From positions 1 through 23,946 of the forward strand of contig JAZUNS010000120.1 of the NCBI GenBank assembly GCA_045604285.1: a stretch of 23,946 bases of DNA. Reading direction: 5' to 3'. Source of the stretch: SIG636 sp045604285 (GTDB lineage: Bacteria; Bacillota; Clostridia; Oscillospirales; CAG-382). The notes under the pieces are model-generated. The model did no database searches, had not been told where the DNA came from, and saw nothing but the letters and a program-made list of their open reading frames with translations. The translations under genes were made by a program, and so were the position numbers. This document shows, piece by piece, positions 6,749-14,527 of the stretch (its first letter is position 1; each line of letters starts with the position of its first letter).

Positions 6749-8491
6749 ATGGACATTTTTGACGTTTTAGAGATGATAGGCGGCCTTGCGCTGTTCCTTT
6801 TCGGCATGAACGTTATGGGTCAGGCGTTGGAGCGCCGCGCAGGCAGCAAGCTGCGTGAGCTGCTGGGCAAGCTTACGTCAAACCGCCTTGCGGGGCTTTT
6901 TACCGGCCTTGGCATTACGGCGGTTATACAAAGCTCTTCCGCTACTACGGTAATGGTGGTGGGCTTTGTTAACTCGGGCATAATGACCCTTAAGCAGGCG
7001 ATAAACGTAATTATGGGTGCAAATATAGGCACCACCGTTACTGCGTGGGTACTTAGCCTTACGGGTATAGACAGCGGCAACATCGTTATACAGATGTTTA
7101 AGCCCTCCTCCTTTACACCGCTTCTTGCGGTTATAGGCCTTTTGTACTTTTTGTCTAACGAGGGCGGCAAAAAGCGTGATACGGGCAGCATCCTTTTGGG
7201 CTTTGCCACCCTTATGTACGGTATGTCCATTATGTCAGGCGCCGTTGAGGGGCTTGCAGACGTGCCTGCCTTCCAACAGTTGTTCGTTCTGTTTTCCAAC
7301 CCCGTGCTGGGCGTGCTTGCAGGCGCCGTGCTTACGGGAATTATTCAGTCCAGCTCCGCCTCGGTGGGTATACTTCAAACCCTGGCGCTGGCAGGCGGCG
7401 TAAGCTACGGTGCAGCCATCCCCATTATCATGGGGCAAAACATAGGCACCTGCATTACCGCCCTTATCTCTTCCGTAGGCGCTAACAAAAACGCAAAGCG
7501 TGCGGCTTTCGTGCATTTGTTTTTCAATATCATAGGTACATTAATACTTCTTGTGGTGTTCTGGGTGGTTAAGGCTGTGTTTGCGCCGGAAATCCTTTCA
7601 CAGGAAGCAACCGTGTTCGGCATTGCCGTGGCACATTCCGCCTTTAATGTTTTGTGTACCGCCATACTGTTCCCTGCGGCAGGACTTTTGGAAAAGCTTG
7701 TGGTAAAGCTTGTTCCCGACGGCAAGGCTCCCGATGCCGTGGAAGAGCTGGACGAGCGCTTGCTTGCCACCCCGCCCATGGCACTTCAGCGTTGCCATAC
7801 CATCGCATCGGATATGGCAACCGTTGCCGTTGCCGCCTTAAAGGAAGGTATGTCCGTAGCACGCAATTACGATAAAGAGCTTGCCGCAAAGGTAAGAGAA
7901 AAAGAGGATAAAACCGACCACTACGAGGATATCTTAGGCACCTATCTGGTTAAGCTTAGCACCCGCCGCATAAGCGGTAGTGACAGTGCCGAGGCGGCAA
8001 AGCTGCTTAAGATTATAGGGGATTTTGAAAGAATATCCGACCACGCCGTTGAGATAGTCTGTGCCGCCGAGGAGATAAAGTCCAAGGGGCAGGATTTCAG
8101 CGCCGACGCCAAGGAAGAGCTGGGCGTTTTGTTCTCTGCCGTGGAGGAGATATTGGAAAAGACCCTGCAGGCGTTTATGGATAACGACCTTGCCGCAGCG
8201 GCGGAGATAGAGCCGCTTGAGCAGGTTATAGACAGCCTTAAGGAAACCCTGCGTACCAGGCACATACAGCGACTTCAGCAGGAAAAATGCACCATTGACG
8301 TGGGCTTTGTGTGGACGGATATGCTGGCTGCGCTGGAGCGCACCTCCGACCATTGCTCTAACGTGGCGGGCTGCGTGCTTGAGATAGCGCAAAACCACAT
8401 GAACATCCACGAAACCCTAAGAATTGCCAAATCAGGCGGCGATTTTGACCAGCTTTATAAGCAGTACGAAGCTAAATATGCATTGAAATAG
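6749..8491 (+). CDS. Na+/phosphate cotransporter family protein with PhoU-like C-terminal domain
   Basis: A 580-residue protein. The membrane part (about 1-320) has the inverted duplication typical of Na/Pi-II transporters: QSSSATT at 61-67 with GANIGTT at 90-96, and QSSSAS at 200-205 with GQNIGTC at 229-235. The C-terminal part (about 345-560) is helical and charged, resembling PhoU. It is expected to move inorganic phosphate across the inner membrane coupled to sodium; in several bacteria such proteins act as exporters or homeostasis valves. ATG is preceded by AGGAGAG. No pst or pho genes are adjacent. A possible Pho box lies upstream. Confidence 0.93.
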   Translation: MDIFDVLEMIGGLALFLFGMNVMGQALERRAGSKLRELLGKLTSNRLAGLFTGLGITAVIQSSSATTVMVVGFVNSGIMTLKQAINVIMGANIGTTVTAWVLSLTGIDSGNIVIQMFKPSSFTPLLAVIGLLYFLSNEGGKKRDTGSILLGFATLMYGMSIMSGAVEGLADVPAFQQLFVLFSNPVLGVLAGAVLTGIIQSSSASVGILQTLALAGGVSYGAAIPIIMGQNIGTCITALISSVGANKNAKRAAFVHLFFNIIGTLILLVVFWVVKAVFAPEILSQEATVFGIAVAHSAFNVLCTAILFPAAGLLEKLVVKLVPDGKAPDAVEELDERLLATPPMALQRCHTIASDMATVAVAALKEGMSVARNYDKELAAKVREKEDKTDHYEDILGTYLVKLSTRRISGSDSAEAAKLLKIIGDFERISDHAVEIVCAAEEIKSKGQDFSADAKEELGVLFSAVEEILEKTLQAFMDNDLAAAAEIEPLEQVIDSLKETLRTRHIQRLQQEKCTIDVGFVWTDMLAALERTSDHCSNVAGCVLEIAQNHMNIHETLRIAKSGGDFDQLYKQYEAKYALK

Positions 8492-8500
8492 AAAAAACTA

Positions 8501-8529
8501 TTGACAATTGCCCGAGTTTGCTATAAAAT
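8501..8529 (+). promoter_or_regulatory. Sigma-A promoter of efp
   Basis: TTGACA at 8501-8506, a 17-nt spacer, and TAAAAT at 8524-8529 (TATAAA overlaps two bases upstream). It starts just after the transporter stop codon and about 75 nt before the efp start. Confidence 0.75.
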
Positions 8530-8604
8530 AAGGGTAACTATGAACGATAATAAAATTAAGTAGGCTTGGCGGTGTTTCCGCTGTGCCTTATACGGAGGAC
8601 ATTT

Positions 8605-9162
8605 ATGATTTCTGCAGGTGATTTTAGAAACGGTTTGACCTTTGAGATGGACGGTAACGTTATGCAGGTTATCGAGTTCCAGCACGTTAAGCCCGGCAAG
8701 GGTGCCGCTTTTGTAAGAACAAAGATGAGAAACGTTATCTCCGGCGGCGTGGTTGAAACCTCTTTTAACCCCACAGCCAAGTTCCCCACCGCAATAGTTG
8801 AAAGAAAAGATATGGAATACAGCTACAGCGACGGCGACCTTTATTACTTTATGGATATGGAAACCTATGACCAGGTTCCTCTTAATGCAGATAAGCTTCC
8901 CGACAACTTTAAGTTCGTTAAGGAAGGTATGACCTGCCGTTTGGTTTCTTATAAGGGCAACGTTTTCTCTGTAGAGCCCCCCATGTTTGTTGAGCTTGAA
9001 GTTACCGATACCGAGCCCGGATTTAAAGGCAACACCGCAACCAACGCTCTTAAGCCCGCTACCCTTGAAACCGGTGCAGAGATAAAGGTTCCCATGTTCG
9101 TTAACACCGGTGACGTTCTTAAGATAGATACAAGAACCGGCGAATATCTTGAAAGAGTTTAA
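8605..9162 (+). CDS. efp: Translation elongation factor P
   Basis: A 185-residue protein of full EF-P length with KOW-like N-terminal, central and C-terminal OB domains. The modification-site loop is HVKPGKGAAF with Lys32, the residue that carries a post-translational modification in many bacteria, including an aminopentanol group in Bacillus. The C-terminal signature region GAEIKVPMFVNTGDVLKIDTR matches the family. EF-P rescues ribosomes stalled at polyproline stretches. I chose ATG 8605, behind GGAGG, over an upstream in-frame start at 8566 that adds 13 residues not found in the family. It is the first gene of a probable two-gene unit with the Cys-rich protein 21 nt downstream. Confidence 0.98.
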   Translation: MISAGDFRNGLTFEMDGNVMQVIEFQHVKPGKGAAFVRTKMRNVISGGVVETSFNPTAKFPTAIVERKDMEYSYSDGDLYYFMDMETYDQVPLNADKLPDNFKFVKEGMTCRLVSYKGNVFSVEPPMFVELEVTDTEPGFKGNTATNALKPATLETGAEIKVPMFVNTGDVLKIDTRTGEYLERV

Positions 9163-9183
9163 TTCATTACGGAGGTTATCAGA

Positions 9184-9609
9184 ATGAACGTTTCTGAAAA
9201 AGCAGCTTATATCAAGGGCCTTATGGAAGGCATGAATATTGACGAATCCACTAACGAAGGCAAGCTTTTTAAGGCTATGGCAGACCTTCTTGACGATCTT
9301 GCACTTTCCGTTCTTGATCTTGAAGACGGCCAGAGCTATCTTGAAGAATATATTGACGAGATCGACGCAGACCTTGGCGAGGTTGAACGTGACGTTTATG
9401 AATGTGACGACGACTGCGATTGTGATTGCTGCGATTGTGACGATGACGATTGCGACTGCTGTGACTGTGACTGCGATTGCTTTGCAACCGTATGCCCCAC
9501 CTGCGGCGAAGAAGTTTATTTCGATGCAGACCTTGAGGATGACGTTATTGTTTGCCCCTCCTGCAATACCGAAATAGAGCTTGAAGATATCGAGGATATC
9601 GAAGAGTAA
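9184..9609 (+). CDS. CD1247-like protein with Cys/Asp tract and zinc ribbon
   Basis: A 141-residue acidic protein. Residues 1-70 resemble the N-terminal domain of clostridial CD1247-type proteins, which I recall as a frequent neighbour of efp. Residues 74-99 form an extreme tract of alternating Cys and Asp (12 Cys in 26 residues). Residues 104-127 form a zinc ribbon (CPTC...CPSC), followed by an acidic Glu/Asp/Ile tail. Function is unknown. Cytoplasmic location is likely because no signal or membrane segment is seen. ATG follows GGAGG by 8 nt, and the gene ends before a strong terminator at 9640. The Cys/Asp tract suggests metal binding, but that is inference. Confidence 0.85.
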   Translation: MNVSEKAAYIKGLMEGMNIDESTNEGKLFKAMADLLDDLALSVLDLEDGQSYLEEYIDEIDADLGEVERDVYECDDDCDCDCCDCDDDDCDCCDCDCDCFATVCPTCGEEVYFDADLEDDVIVCPSCNTEIELEDIEDIEE

Positions 9610-9639
9610 TTTTTTAAATTACAACTGATTATTCAAACG

Positions 9640-9679
9640 ACGGCGGAACGGTAGCTACACCGTTACGCCGTTATTTTTT
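9640..9679 (+). terminator. Rho-independent terminator after the efp unit
   Basis: Arms 9640-9652 and 9659-9671 pair over 13 positions with one mismatch around a 6-nt loop and are followed by TATTTTTT. Confidence 0.9.
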
Positions 9680-9736
9680 AAAGCCCCGCTGCCAATAAAC
9701 GTAACAATGGGGCATATCTTTGCGGAGCGTTTTGTT

Positions 9737-10534
9737 ATGGTAAAAAAGCTTATTGATTTTCACACCCATATTTTTCCCGACCCGATTGCAGAGCGGGCGG
9801 CAGCAAACGTGGGCAACTATTACTCCCTTAATATGGAGGGCAACGGCACCGCCGCTATGCTGCGCAGCCGTGTTCCTGCGGGGGTAGATTGCCGCTTTGT
9901 TATCTCCTCTGCGGCTATGAAGGCTAAAAACGTCATACCCGGCAACGATTTTTTGTTGCAGCAGGCGGCAAGCGACAGTGCCTATATCCCCTTTGGCTCC
10001 TTCCACCCCGATATGGGCGAAACGGAAGCCTGCAAGGAGATAGAGCGTATCGCCGAGGCAGGGGTTAAGGGTATAAAGATACACCCCGATTTTCAAAAAC
10101 TGTTTGTGGATGACGACGCCATGATCCCGCTGTATCGCCGTTGTGCGGCGCTGGGGCTGCCCGTGCTGTTCCACGTAGGTGATATAAACACCGATTACTC
10201 CACCCCAAAGCGCACCCGCAGGGTGGTGGACCTTGTGCCCGACCTTAAGGTTATTGCGGCGCACATGGGCGGCTATTCTATTTGGGATCAGGCAATGGAA
10301 TACCTTGGGGACACCAACGTGTACCTGGATTGCTCCGAGGTGCGCCCCTACCTTTCGGAGGAGCATTCCTACCGCCTTATTATGGATTTCGGCGTGGATA
10401 GAGTGCTTTTCGGCAGTGATTATCCCGTTTTTTGTACCGAAACCGCCTTTGCCCACATAAACGCCTTACCCTTTACTGAGGAGGAAAAAGAAAAGCTTTT
10501 CCACCTCAACGCGGAAAAGCTTTTAAATTTATAA
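9737..10534 (+). CDS. Amidohydrolase-2 family metal-dependent hydrolase
   Basis: A TIM-barrel hydrolase of 265 residues. Motifs seen are DFHTHIFPD near the N-terminus (HxH metal pair), GIKIHPDF in the middle, LFHVGD, IAAHMGG and FGSDYPVF near the C-terminus (final metal Asp). This order fits the amidohydrolase-2 (ACMSD/TatD-like) group, which hydrolyses or decarboxylates small molecules; the substrate cannot be read from the sequence. I chose ATG 9737 because GGAG lies 9 nt upstream and the barrel starts at once; the in-frame ATG at 9707 lacks a binding site. It sits alone between two terminators, so it is probably monocistronic, though I cannot place its promoter. Confidence 0.88.
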   Translation: MVKKLIDFHTHIFPDPIAERAAANVGNYYSLNMEGNGTAAMLRSRVPAGVDCRFVISSAAMKAKNVIPGNDFLLQQAASDSAYIPFGSFHPDMGETEACKEIERIAEAGVKGIKIHPDFQKLFVDDDAMIPLYRRCAALGLPVLFHVGDINTDYSTPKRTRRVVDLVPDLKVIAAHMGGYSIWDQAMEYLGDTNVYLDCSEVRPYLSEEHSYRLIMDFGVDRVLFGSDYPVFCTETAFAHINALPFTEEEKEKLFHLNAEKLLNL

Positions 10535-10558
10535 AGGACGTAATAACGTCCTTTTTTT
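10533..10558 (+). terminator. Rho-independent terminator after the amidohydrolase
   Basis: AAAGGACGT (10533-10541) pairs perfectly with ACGTCCTTT (10546-10554) around an AATA loop. The T run continues to 10558. The stem overlaps the last bases of the stop codon. Confidence 0.92.
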
Positions 10559-10588
10559 GTAACCATATAGAATTTTTGGGTACTATAT
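10558..10588 (+). promoter_or_regulatory. Candidate ECF-type (autoregulatory) promoter
   Basis: TGTAACC (10558-10564), a 16-nt spacer, then TACTATAT. An AAC-containing -35 with a short spacer is the usual form of ECF sigma promoters, and the site lies directly before the sigma gene, which suggests self-activation. The match to a specific group consensus is untested. Confidence 0.4.
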
Positions 10589-10610
10589 TGTTGAAAGGAG
10601 TGAGCCTGGT

Positions 10611-11171
10611 ATGGATGACAAGGACATAATAGAGCTGTACTTTGCCCGGGATGAAAAAGCGATAACCGTAACCGCAACGCGCTATAAGGCTTACTGCCTT
10701 ACCGTAGCGCAAAACGTGCTTGGTAATCGAGAGGATGCGGAGGAGTGCGTAAACGACGCCTATATGGGTGCGTGGAGCTCTATACCGCCCAACAGACCGT
10801 CAAGCCTGCGTGCTTATCTGGGAAAGATAACCCGCAACGCCGCCCTTAAGAAATGGCGAGGTCGCAATACCGCAAAGCGTGGAGGCGAGCTTGCCTTAGC
10901 CTACGAGGAGCTTGCGGAGTGCTTACCCTCTGCTGAGGACAGCCCCCACCAAAATTTTGAGGCGGCAGAGCTTACAAAACACATAAACAGCTTCGTCGCC
11001 ACCCTTGCAGAGACGGAAAGACGACTGTTTGTAGGCAGGTATTGGTACTTTTATTCCGTAACCGACCTTGCCAAAAGCCTTGGGTTAAGCCAAAGCAACG
11101 CCAAGGTTACCCTGCACAGAATACGAGAAAGACTGCGGACAGTACTTGAAAAGGAGGGATACGGTATATGA
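10611..11171 (+). CDS. ECF-family RNA polymerase sigma factor
   Basis: A 186-residue sigma-70-family protein with region 2 (about 18-90; includes DAEECVNDAYMGAW and the LRAYLGKITRNAALKKWR DNA-melting helix) and region 4 (about 128-180; HTH SVTDLAKSLGLSQSNAKVTLHRIRERL). It lacks regions 1 and 3, as ECF sigmas do. It should direct RNA polymerase to an envelope-stress or signal regulon. ATG is preceded by GAAAGGAG. Its stop overlaps the start of the next gene by 4 nt (ATGA), the usual arrangement for a sigma and its membrane partner. Confidence 0.93.
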   Translation: MDDKDIIELYFARDEKAITVTATRYKAYCLTVAQNVLGNREDAEECVNDAYMGAWSSIPPNRPSSLRAYLGKITRNAALKKWRGRNTAKRGGELALAYEELAECLPSAEDSPHQNFEAAELTKHINSFVATLAETERRLFVGRYWYFYSVTDLAKSLGLSQSNAKVTLHRIRERLRTVLEKEGYGI

Positions 11172-12604
11172 AGCTCCACAACATTATTGACGCTATAGGC
11201 AACATCGACGAAAAATACATAGACGAATGCGCCCTTGATAAAGAGCTAAAAAGGTCGTCACCGCTAAAATGGATAATCCCCGTGGCGGCGTGCATAGCCT
11301 TTGCGGTAGCGGCAGTGCTGCTGTTTCCCAAGTCGTCCCCCCCGCCTGCCAATGGCGAAAGCAAGGATCAGGTACTGATAGGCGAGGAAAGCAGCGGGGA
11401 AGAAACGAGCAGCGAGGACACGAGCAGCGAGGACACGCCCATACCGGAAGAAAAGCTTTTGTGGTCGGGCGGTATCAGCGAAGGCTTTGACGGCAATAAT
11501 ATAACAAGCTATGATTCTTCAGAGAAGCTTAGCGACGATATTCTGGTAACGAAAAGCTTTTATAAGTATTTAACAGAGGAAGTGGCAGACGACGAGTTTG
11601 TTGCCTTTAGTGTAAAGTGCTTGGGTTATAACCTCGACTCGGAGGCCTTTGCCGGCACAAGAGAACAAAGACAAAACGCAGAAGCTCTTTATGACACACT
11701 ATTCAAAATGCAGGAAGAGCTGTACAGCAACTATAAAGCGAAGGGACTGAACGAAGGCGAGATAAGGGCAAAAATTGTTTCCGACCCCGAATACGCCGCC
11801 GCCTACACAGCAGCCTACGATGCCTGTGTTGCTGTCGGCAAGGCAGAGCTTAGCATCTACGGAGAGATTGGAGAAGAATATATAAAGCACCTGCAAAGCA
11901 AGGGATTTAAGCTTATTTACGGTGTGGAAAACGAAGACTGCGAAACCTATTTGCTTTTTAACGGTTTTGTGGCGGTTATGGCAGGCACAAAGGAGCAGTT
12001 CTTGGCGTTAAAAAACGACCAATCCCCCGGTAAAATGTCGTTTTTTCCCGCTTATAAAAACGCAAATCAGCTTAAATTTGGATTTAGCTACGGCGACATA
12101 GAGCCTGATTTGCCTACGCCCGCAGAATTTACGGAAGAGGGGCTGACAACAAATCTTGCAGAGCTTTACGCCCAAAATCCCCACGAAAAGATTACCGTAA
12201 GAGTGTACTATAACTTGAGATATCCTACCCAAGAGGAAGCCTATGAGCGTGGCTGGCGCTCGCTGGGCTACGAAAGCAAGGAGGACTACGAGCGCGACCT
12301 TAATGCAAATCTGCTGGACGGTCAGGCAATAAGGCAATTCAGAACGGTGCGAAGAGAGGCTATAAACGGCAAGCACGAAAAGCAAGCCGTTCTTGACAGA
12401 GTGCTGAAAGAGGGCGAGCTTTTTGATACAGAGGCGGCAGGACTTATGGTAAGCACCCTGTTTTCCAATTGTTTTTATGCCCAGCTTAGCTATGAGCGCG
12501 CCTTGGAGGTAGCTGCAGACGAGGGCGTTGCCTATATAGAAGCAGTGGATTTTAACTTGCTTATAGACACACTCCAATACGCGGCGACTGCATACGTCTT
12601 TTGA
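11168..12604 (+). CDS. Putative anti-sigma-type membrane protein with large extracytoplasmic domain
   Basis: A 478-residue protein. The cytoplasmic N-terminus (1-33) carries IIDAIGNIDEKYIDEC, a pattern I associate with membrane partners of clostridial ECF sigmas. One membrane segment follows (about 34-53), then a Ser/Glu/Asp/Thr linker (about 62-95) that contains a 15-bp tandem duplication (11405-11434), then about 380 extracytoplasmic residues. That domain is charged, partly helical, and of no family I recognise. By position and topology it probably holds the sigma factor inactive and senses an outside signal. No zinc-binding anti-sigma motif is visible. It ends 2 bp from the convergent DUF4363 gene, with no clear terminator between them. 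Confidence 0.75.
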   Translation: MKLHNIIDAIGNIDEKYIDECALDKELKRSSPLKWIIPVAACIAFAVAAVLLFPKSSPPPANGESKDQVLIGEESSGEETSSEDTSSEDTPIPEEKLLWSGGISEGFDGNNITSYDSSEKLSDDILVTKSFYKYLTEEVADDEFVAFSVKCLGYNLDSEAFAGTREQRQNAEALYDTLFKMQEELYSNYKAKGLNEGEIRAKIVSDPEYAAAYTAAYDACVAVGKAELSIYGEIGEEYIKHLQSKGFKLIYGVENEDCETYLLFNGFVAVMAGTKEQFLALKNDQSPGKMSFFPAYKNANQLKFGFSYGDIEPDLPTPAEFTEEGLTTNLAELYAQNPHEKITVRVYYNLRYPTQEEAYERGWRSLGYESKEDYERDLNANLLDGQAIRQFRTVRREAINGKHEKQAVLDRVLKEGELFDTEAAGLMVSTLFSNCFYAQLSYERALEVAADEGVAYIEAVDFNLLIDTLQYAATAYVF

Positions 12605-12606
12605 AA

Positions 12607-12939
12607 TTAAAATGGGTTAAGGCTAAAGCCTCGCTTTATACCTTCAATCTCCAGCACCACACTGTGAAGGGCGGCGTAATACCTATCCGTGCCCCACAAA
12701 GCGGCGGCGTTTTCCGTCCCCGATATAATCTTATCTATACGGCTTTCCTTTACCGTAAGGCGAAGGAAGGCCTTTTCTTTTTGTATATAGCGCGCCACCG
12801 CAAGCAGCTCCTCGTCGCTTTCCGCCGCCTCCACCCAGCTGTGCGCCTTTTCAAGCACCTTAAGGGTATAGACGTTAAGCCACGCCGCTGCGGCAACAAG
12901 CAACAGCAAAACCGCCAAAGCAACGATAAATCCACGCAT
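12607..12939 (-). CDS. DUF4363-family small membrane-anchored protein
   Basis: A 110-residue protein with an N-terminal membrane segment (about 4-22) and a helical, charged remainder (motifs VEAAESDEELLAVARYIQKEK and WGTDRYYAALHSVVLEIEGIK) that fits DUF4363. The function of the family is unknown. Its ATG overlaps the stop of the DUF421 gene by one base (TAATG), which implies translational coupling. The two families are often paired. Confidence 0.8.
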   Translation of the reverse strand: MRGFIVALAVLLLLVAAAAWLNVYTLKVLEKAHSWVEAAESDEELLAVARYIQKEKAFLRLTVKESRIDKIISGTENAAALWGTDRYYAALHSVVLEIEGIKRGFSLNPF

Positions 12940-13610
12940 TACTGCCGTTTCCTTTCATAGCTTATATTGTCGCAATCATCCACGCAAAGATATACAAGCT
13001 CCTCTGCCTTAAGCCCCAAGGATTTAAGCTGCTTGTTAAGCCACGCTTTGTTTTTGCCCGTTTGGCCAAGGGTGCGCTCTTGTACGTTGCCGTCTATTAT
13101 AATGGGGTGGCTTATGCCCTTGCAGGGCAGGGCAAGCCCCAAATCCTCGGCGGCGGGCGCCTGGGAGCCCACGTGGGGTATAACGCTTAGGGTGCCGGTC
13201 TGCTCCAGTATAACGTAGCTTACCTCCTCGGGCCCCCTAAGCCCCGCACCTCTTATGGCGGAAAACAGCTCGTCGGTGCTTACACGGGCGGCGTTAAGAT
13301 TCTTTTCCACTATCCGCCCGTTTGCAATAAGCACAAGGGGGCGCCCCTCCATGGCACGCCGCAAAAAGGGCAGCTTGCGACACAGATAAGCGCTTATAAC
13401 CTCTAAGCTGCACAGCAGGCATACGGCAAACACCCCGTAAATAAGGGGTGTGTCCGTGTCGGTTATGGGCAGCAGCGCCAGCTCTGACAGCATAACGGCG
13501 GTAATAAACTCGGTAAGCTGCAGCTCGCCTATCTGCCGCTTGCCCATAAGCCGCATACCCGTATTAAGCAAAACGAAAAATATAAACGTTCGCAACAGAA
13601 TAACCGTCAT
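12939..13610 (-). CDS. DUF421 (YetF-like) membrane protein
   Basis: A 223-residue protein with three N-terminal membrane segments (about 3-20, 33-50, 57-75) carrying the family motif RLMGKRQIGELQLTEF. A soluble domain follows with RPLVLIANGRIVEKNLNAA and LRGPEEVSYVILEQTGTLSVIP, typical of DUF421. YetF-type proteins are linked to spore germination or envelope functions in Bacilli, with no defined activity here. ATG has a strong AAAGGAGGTG upstream. It is divergent from the rlmB-type gene, sharing the 13611-13738 spacer. Confidence 0.93.
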   Translation of the reverse strand: MTVILLRTFIFFVLLNTGMRLMGKRQIGELQLTEFITAVMLSELALLPITDTDTPLIYGVFAVCLLCSLEVISAYLCRKLPFLRRAMEGRPLVLIANGRIVEKNLNAARVSTDELFSAIRGAGLRGPEEVSYVILEQTGTLSVIPHVGSQAPAAEDLGLALPCKGISHPIIIDGNVQERTLGQTGKNKAWLNKQLKSLGLKAEELVYLCVDDCDNISYERKRQ

Positions 13611-13675
13611 TTAAAAGCACCTCCTTTCTATTTTGCAAAAATCGCTGTTTTTTATGCGAAAGCTGTAAAAAAAGC

Positions 13676-13704
13676 GTGACAAAAGAATAATTGTATGCTA
13701 TAAT
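13676..13704 (+). promoter_or_regulatory. Sigma-A promoter of the rRNA methyltransferase gene
   Basis: GTGACA (13676-13681), a 17-nt spacer and a perfect TATAAT (13699-13704), about 35 nt before the ATG. Confidence 0.75.
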
Positions 13705-13738
13705 CATTCTGTATAGAAATTATAATGGGTGGGTATGC

Positions 13739-14494
13739 ATGGCTGACTACAGAAATAAAACCTTTGAGGAAAACGAAAATCTTATAGCAGGCAGAAACGC
13801 CGTAAGAGAACTGCTTAAAAGCGGCAAGACCATAGATAAGCTTTATATTCTTAAAGGCACTAAGGATGGGCTGCTTACCGTTATATTCGGTGAGGCTACC
13901 CGTGCAGGCGTACCCGTGGTGGAAACCGACCGTGCCGCCCTTGACCGTATGGCAGTTGCCAACCAGGGCGTTATTGCCCAGATCCCCGAAAGGGAATATG
14001 CCAGCCTTGACGATATCCTTGCCCTTGCCGCAAGCAGGGGAGAGGCACCCTTTGTAGTAATAGCGGATTGCGTAAGCGATCCCCACAATTTAGGCGCCAT
14101 TATCCGCACGGCGGAGTGCGCCGGCTGCCACGGCGTTATCGTACCCAAGCGCCGCAGCGCCCTGCTTACCCCCTCGGCGGTAAAGGCGTCTGCCGGTGCG
14201 GTAGAGCATATACCCGTGTGCAAGGTGGCAAATTTGTCATCGGCTATTGATTATCTTAAAAAGAATGGCCTTTGGATATACGCCTTGGAGGCTGACGGCG
14301 ACCCCTACGATAAGTGCGACTATAACGGCGGCTGTGCCTTCGTTTTAGGTAGCGAAGGGGGCGGTGTATCCCGCTTGGTAAGGGAAAACTGCGATTTCGT
14401 CGTAAGCATCCCCATGCGGGGCAAGGTTAATTCGCTTAACGTTTCCAACGCCGCCGCCGTGGTACTTTTCGAGGCGGCAAAGGGACGCCGCTAA
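13739..14494 (+). CDS. rlmB: TrmH-family 23S rRNA 2'-O-methyltransferase (RlmB type)
   Basis: A 251-residue SPOUT-class methyltransferase. An N-terminal substrate-binding domain (about 13-80, IAGRNAVRELL) is followed by the knotted catalytic domain. Motif 1 is DPHNLGAIIRTAE at 114-126, motif 2 is GSEGGG at 204-209 and motif 3 is IPMRGKVNSLNVSNAA at 224-239. RlmB methylates the ribose of G2251 in 23S rRNA using S-adenosylmethionine. Other TrmH-family members modify nearby sites, so the exact target is inferred. I chose ATG 13739, after GGGTGGG and soon after the promoter; the longer in-frame start at 13691 would lie within the promoter itself. Confidence 0.92.
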   Translation: MADYRNKTFEENENLIAGRNAVRELLKSGKTIDKLYILKGTKDGLLTVIFGEATRAGVPVVETDRAALDRMAVANQGVIAQIPEREYASLDDILALAASRGEAPFVVIADCVSDPHNLGAIIRTAECAGCHGVIVPKRRSALLTPSAVKASAGAVEHIPVCKVANLSSAIDYLKKNGLWIYALEADGDPYDKCDYNGGCAFVLGSEGGGVSRLVRENCDFVVSIPMRGKVNSLNVSNAAAVVLFEAAKGRR

Positions 14495-14527
14495 TTTATC
14501 AGCTTTTTTATAAAGGGTGTGAAAACC

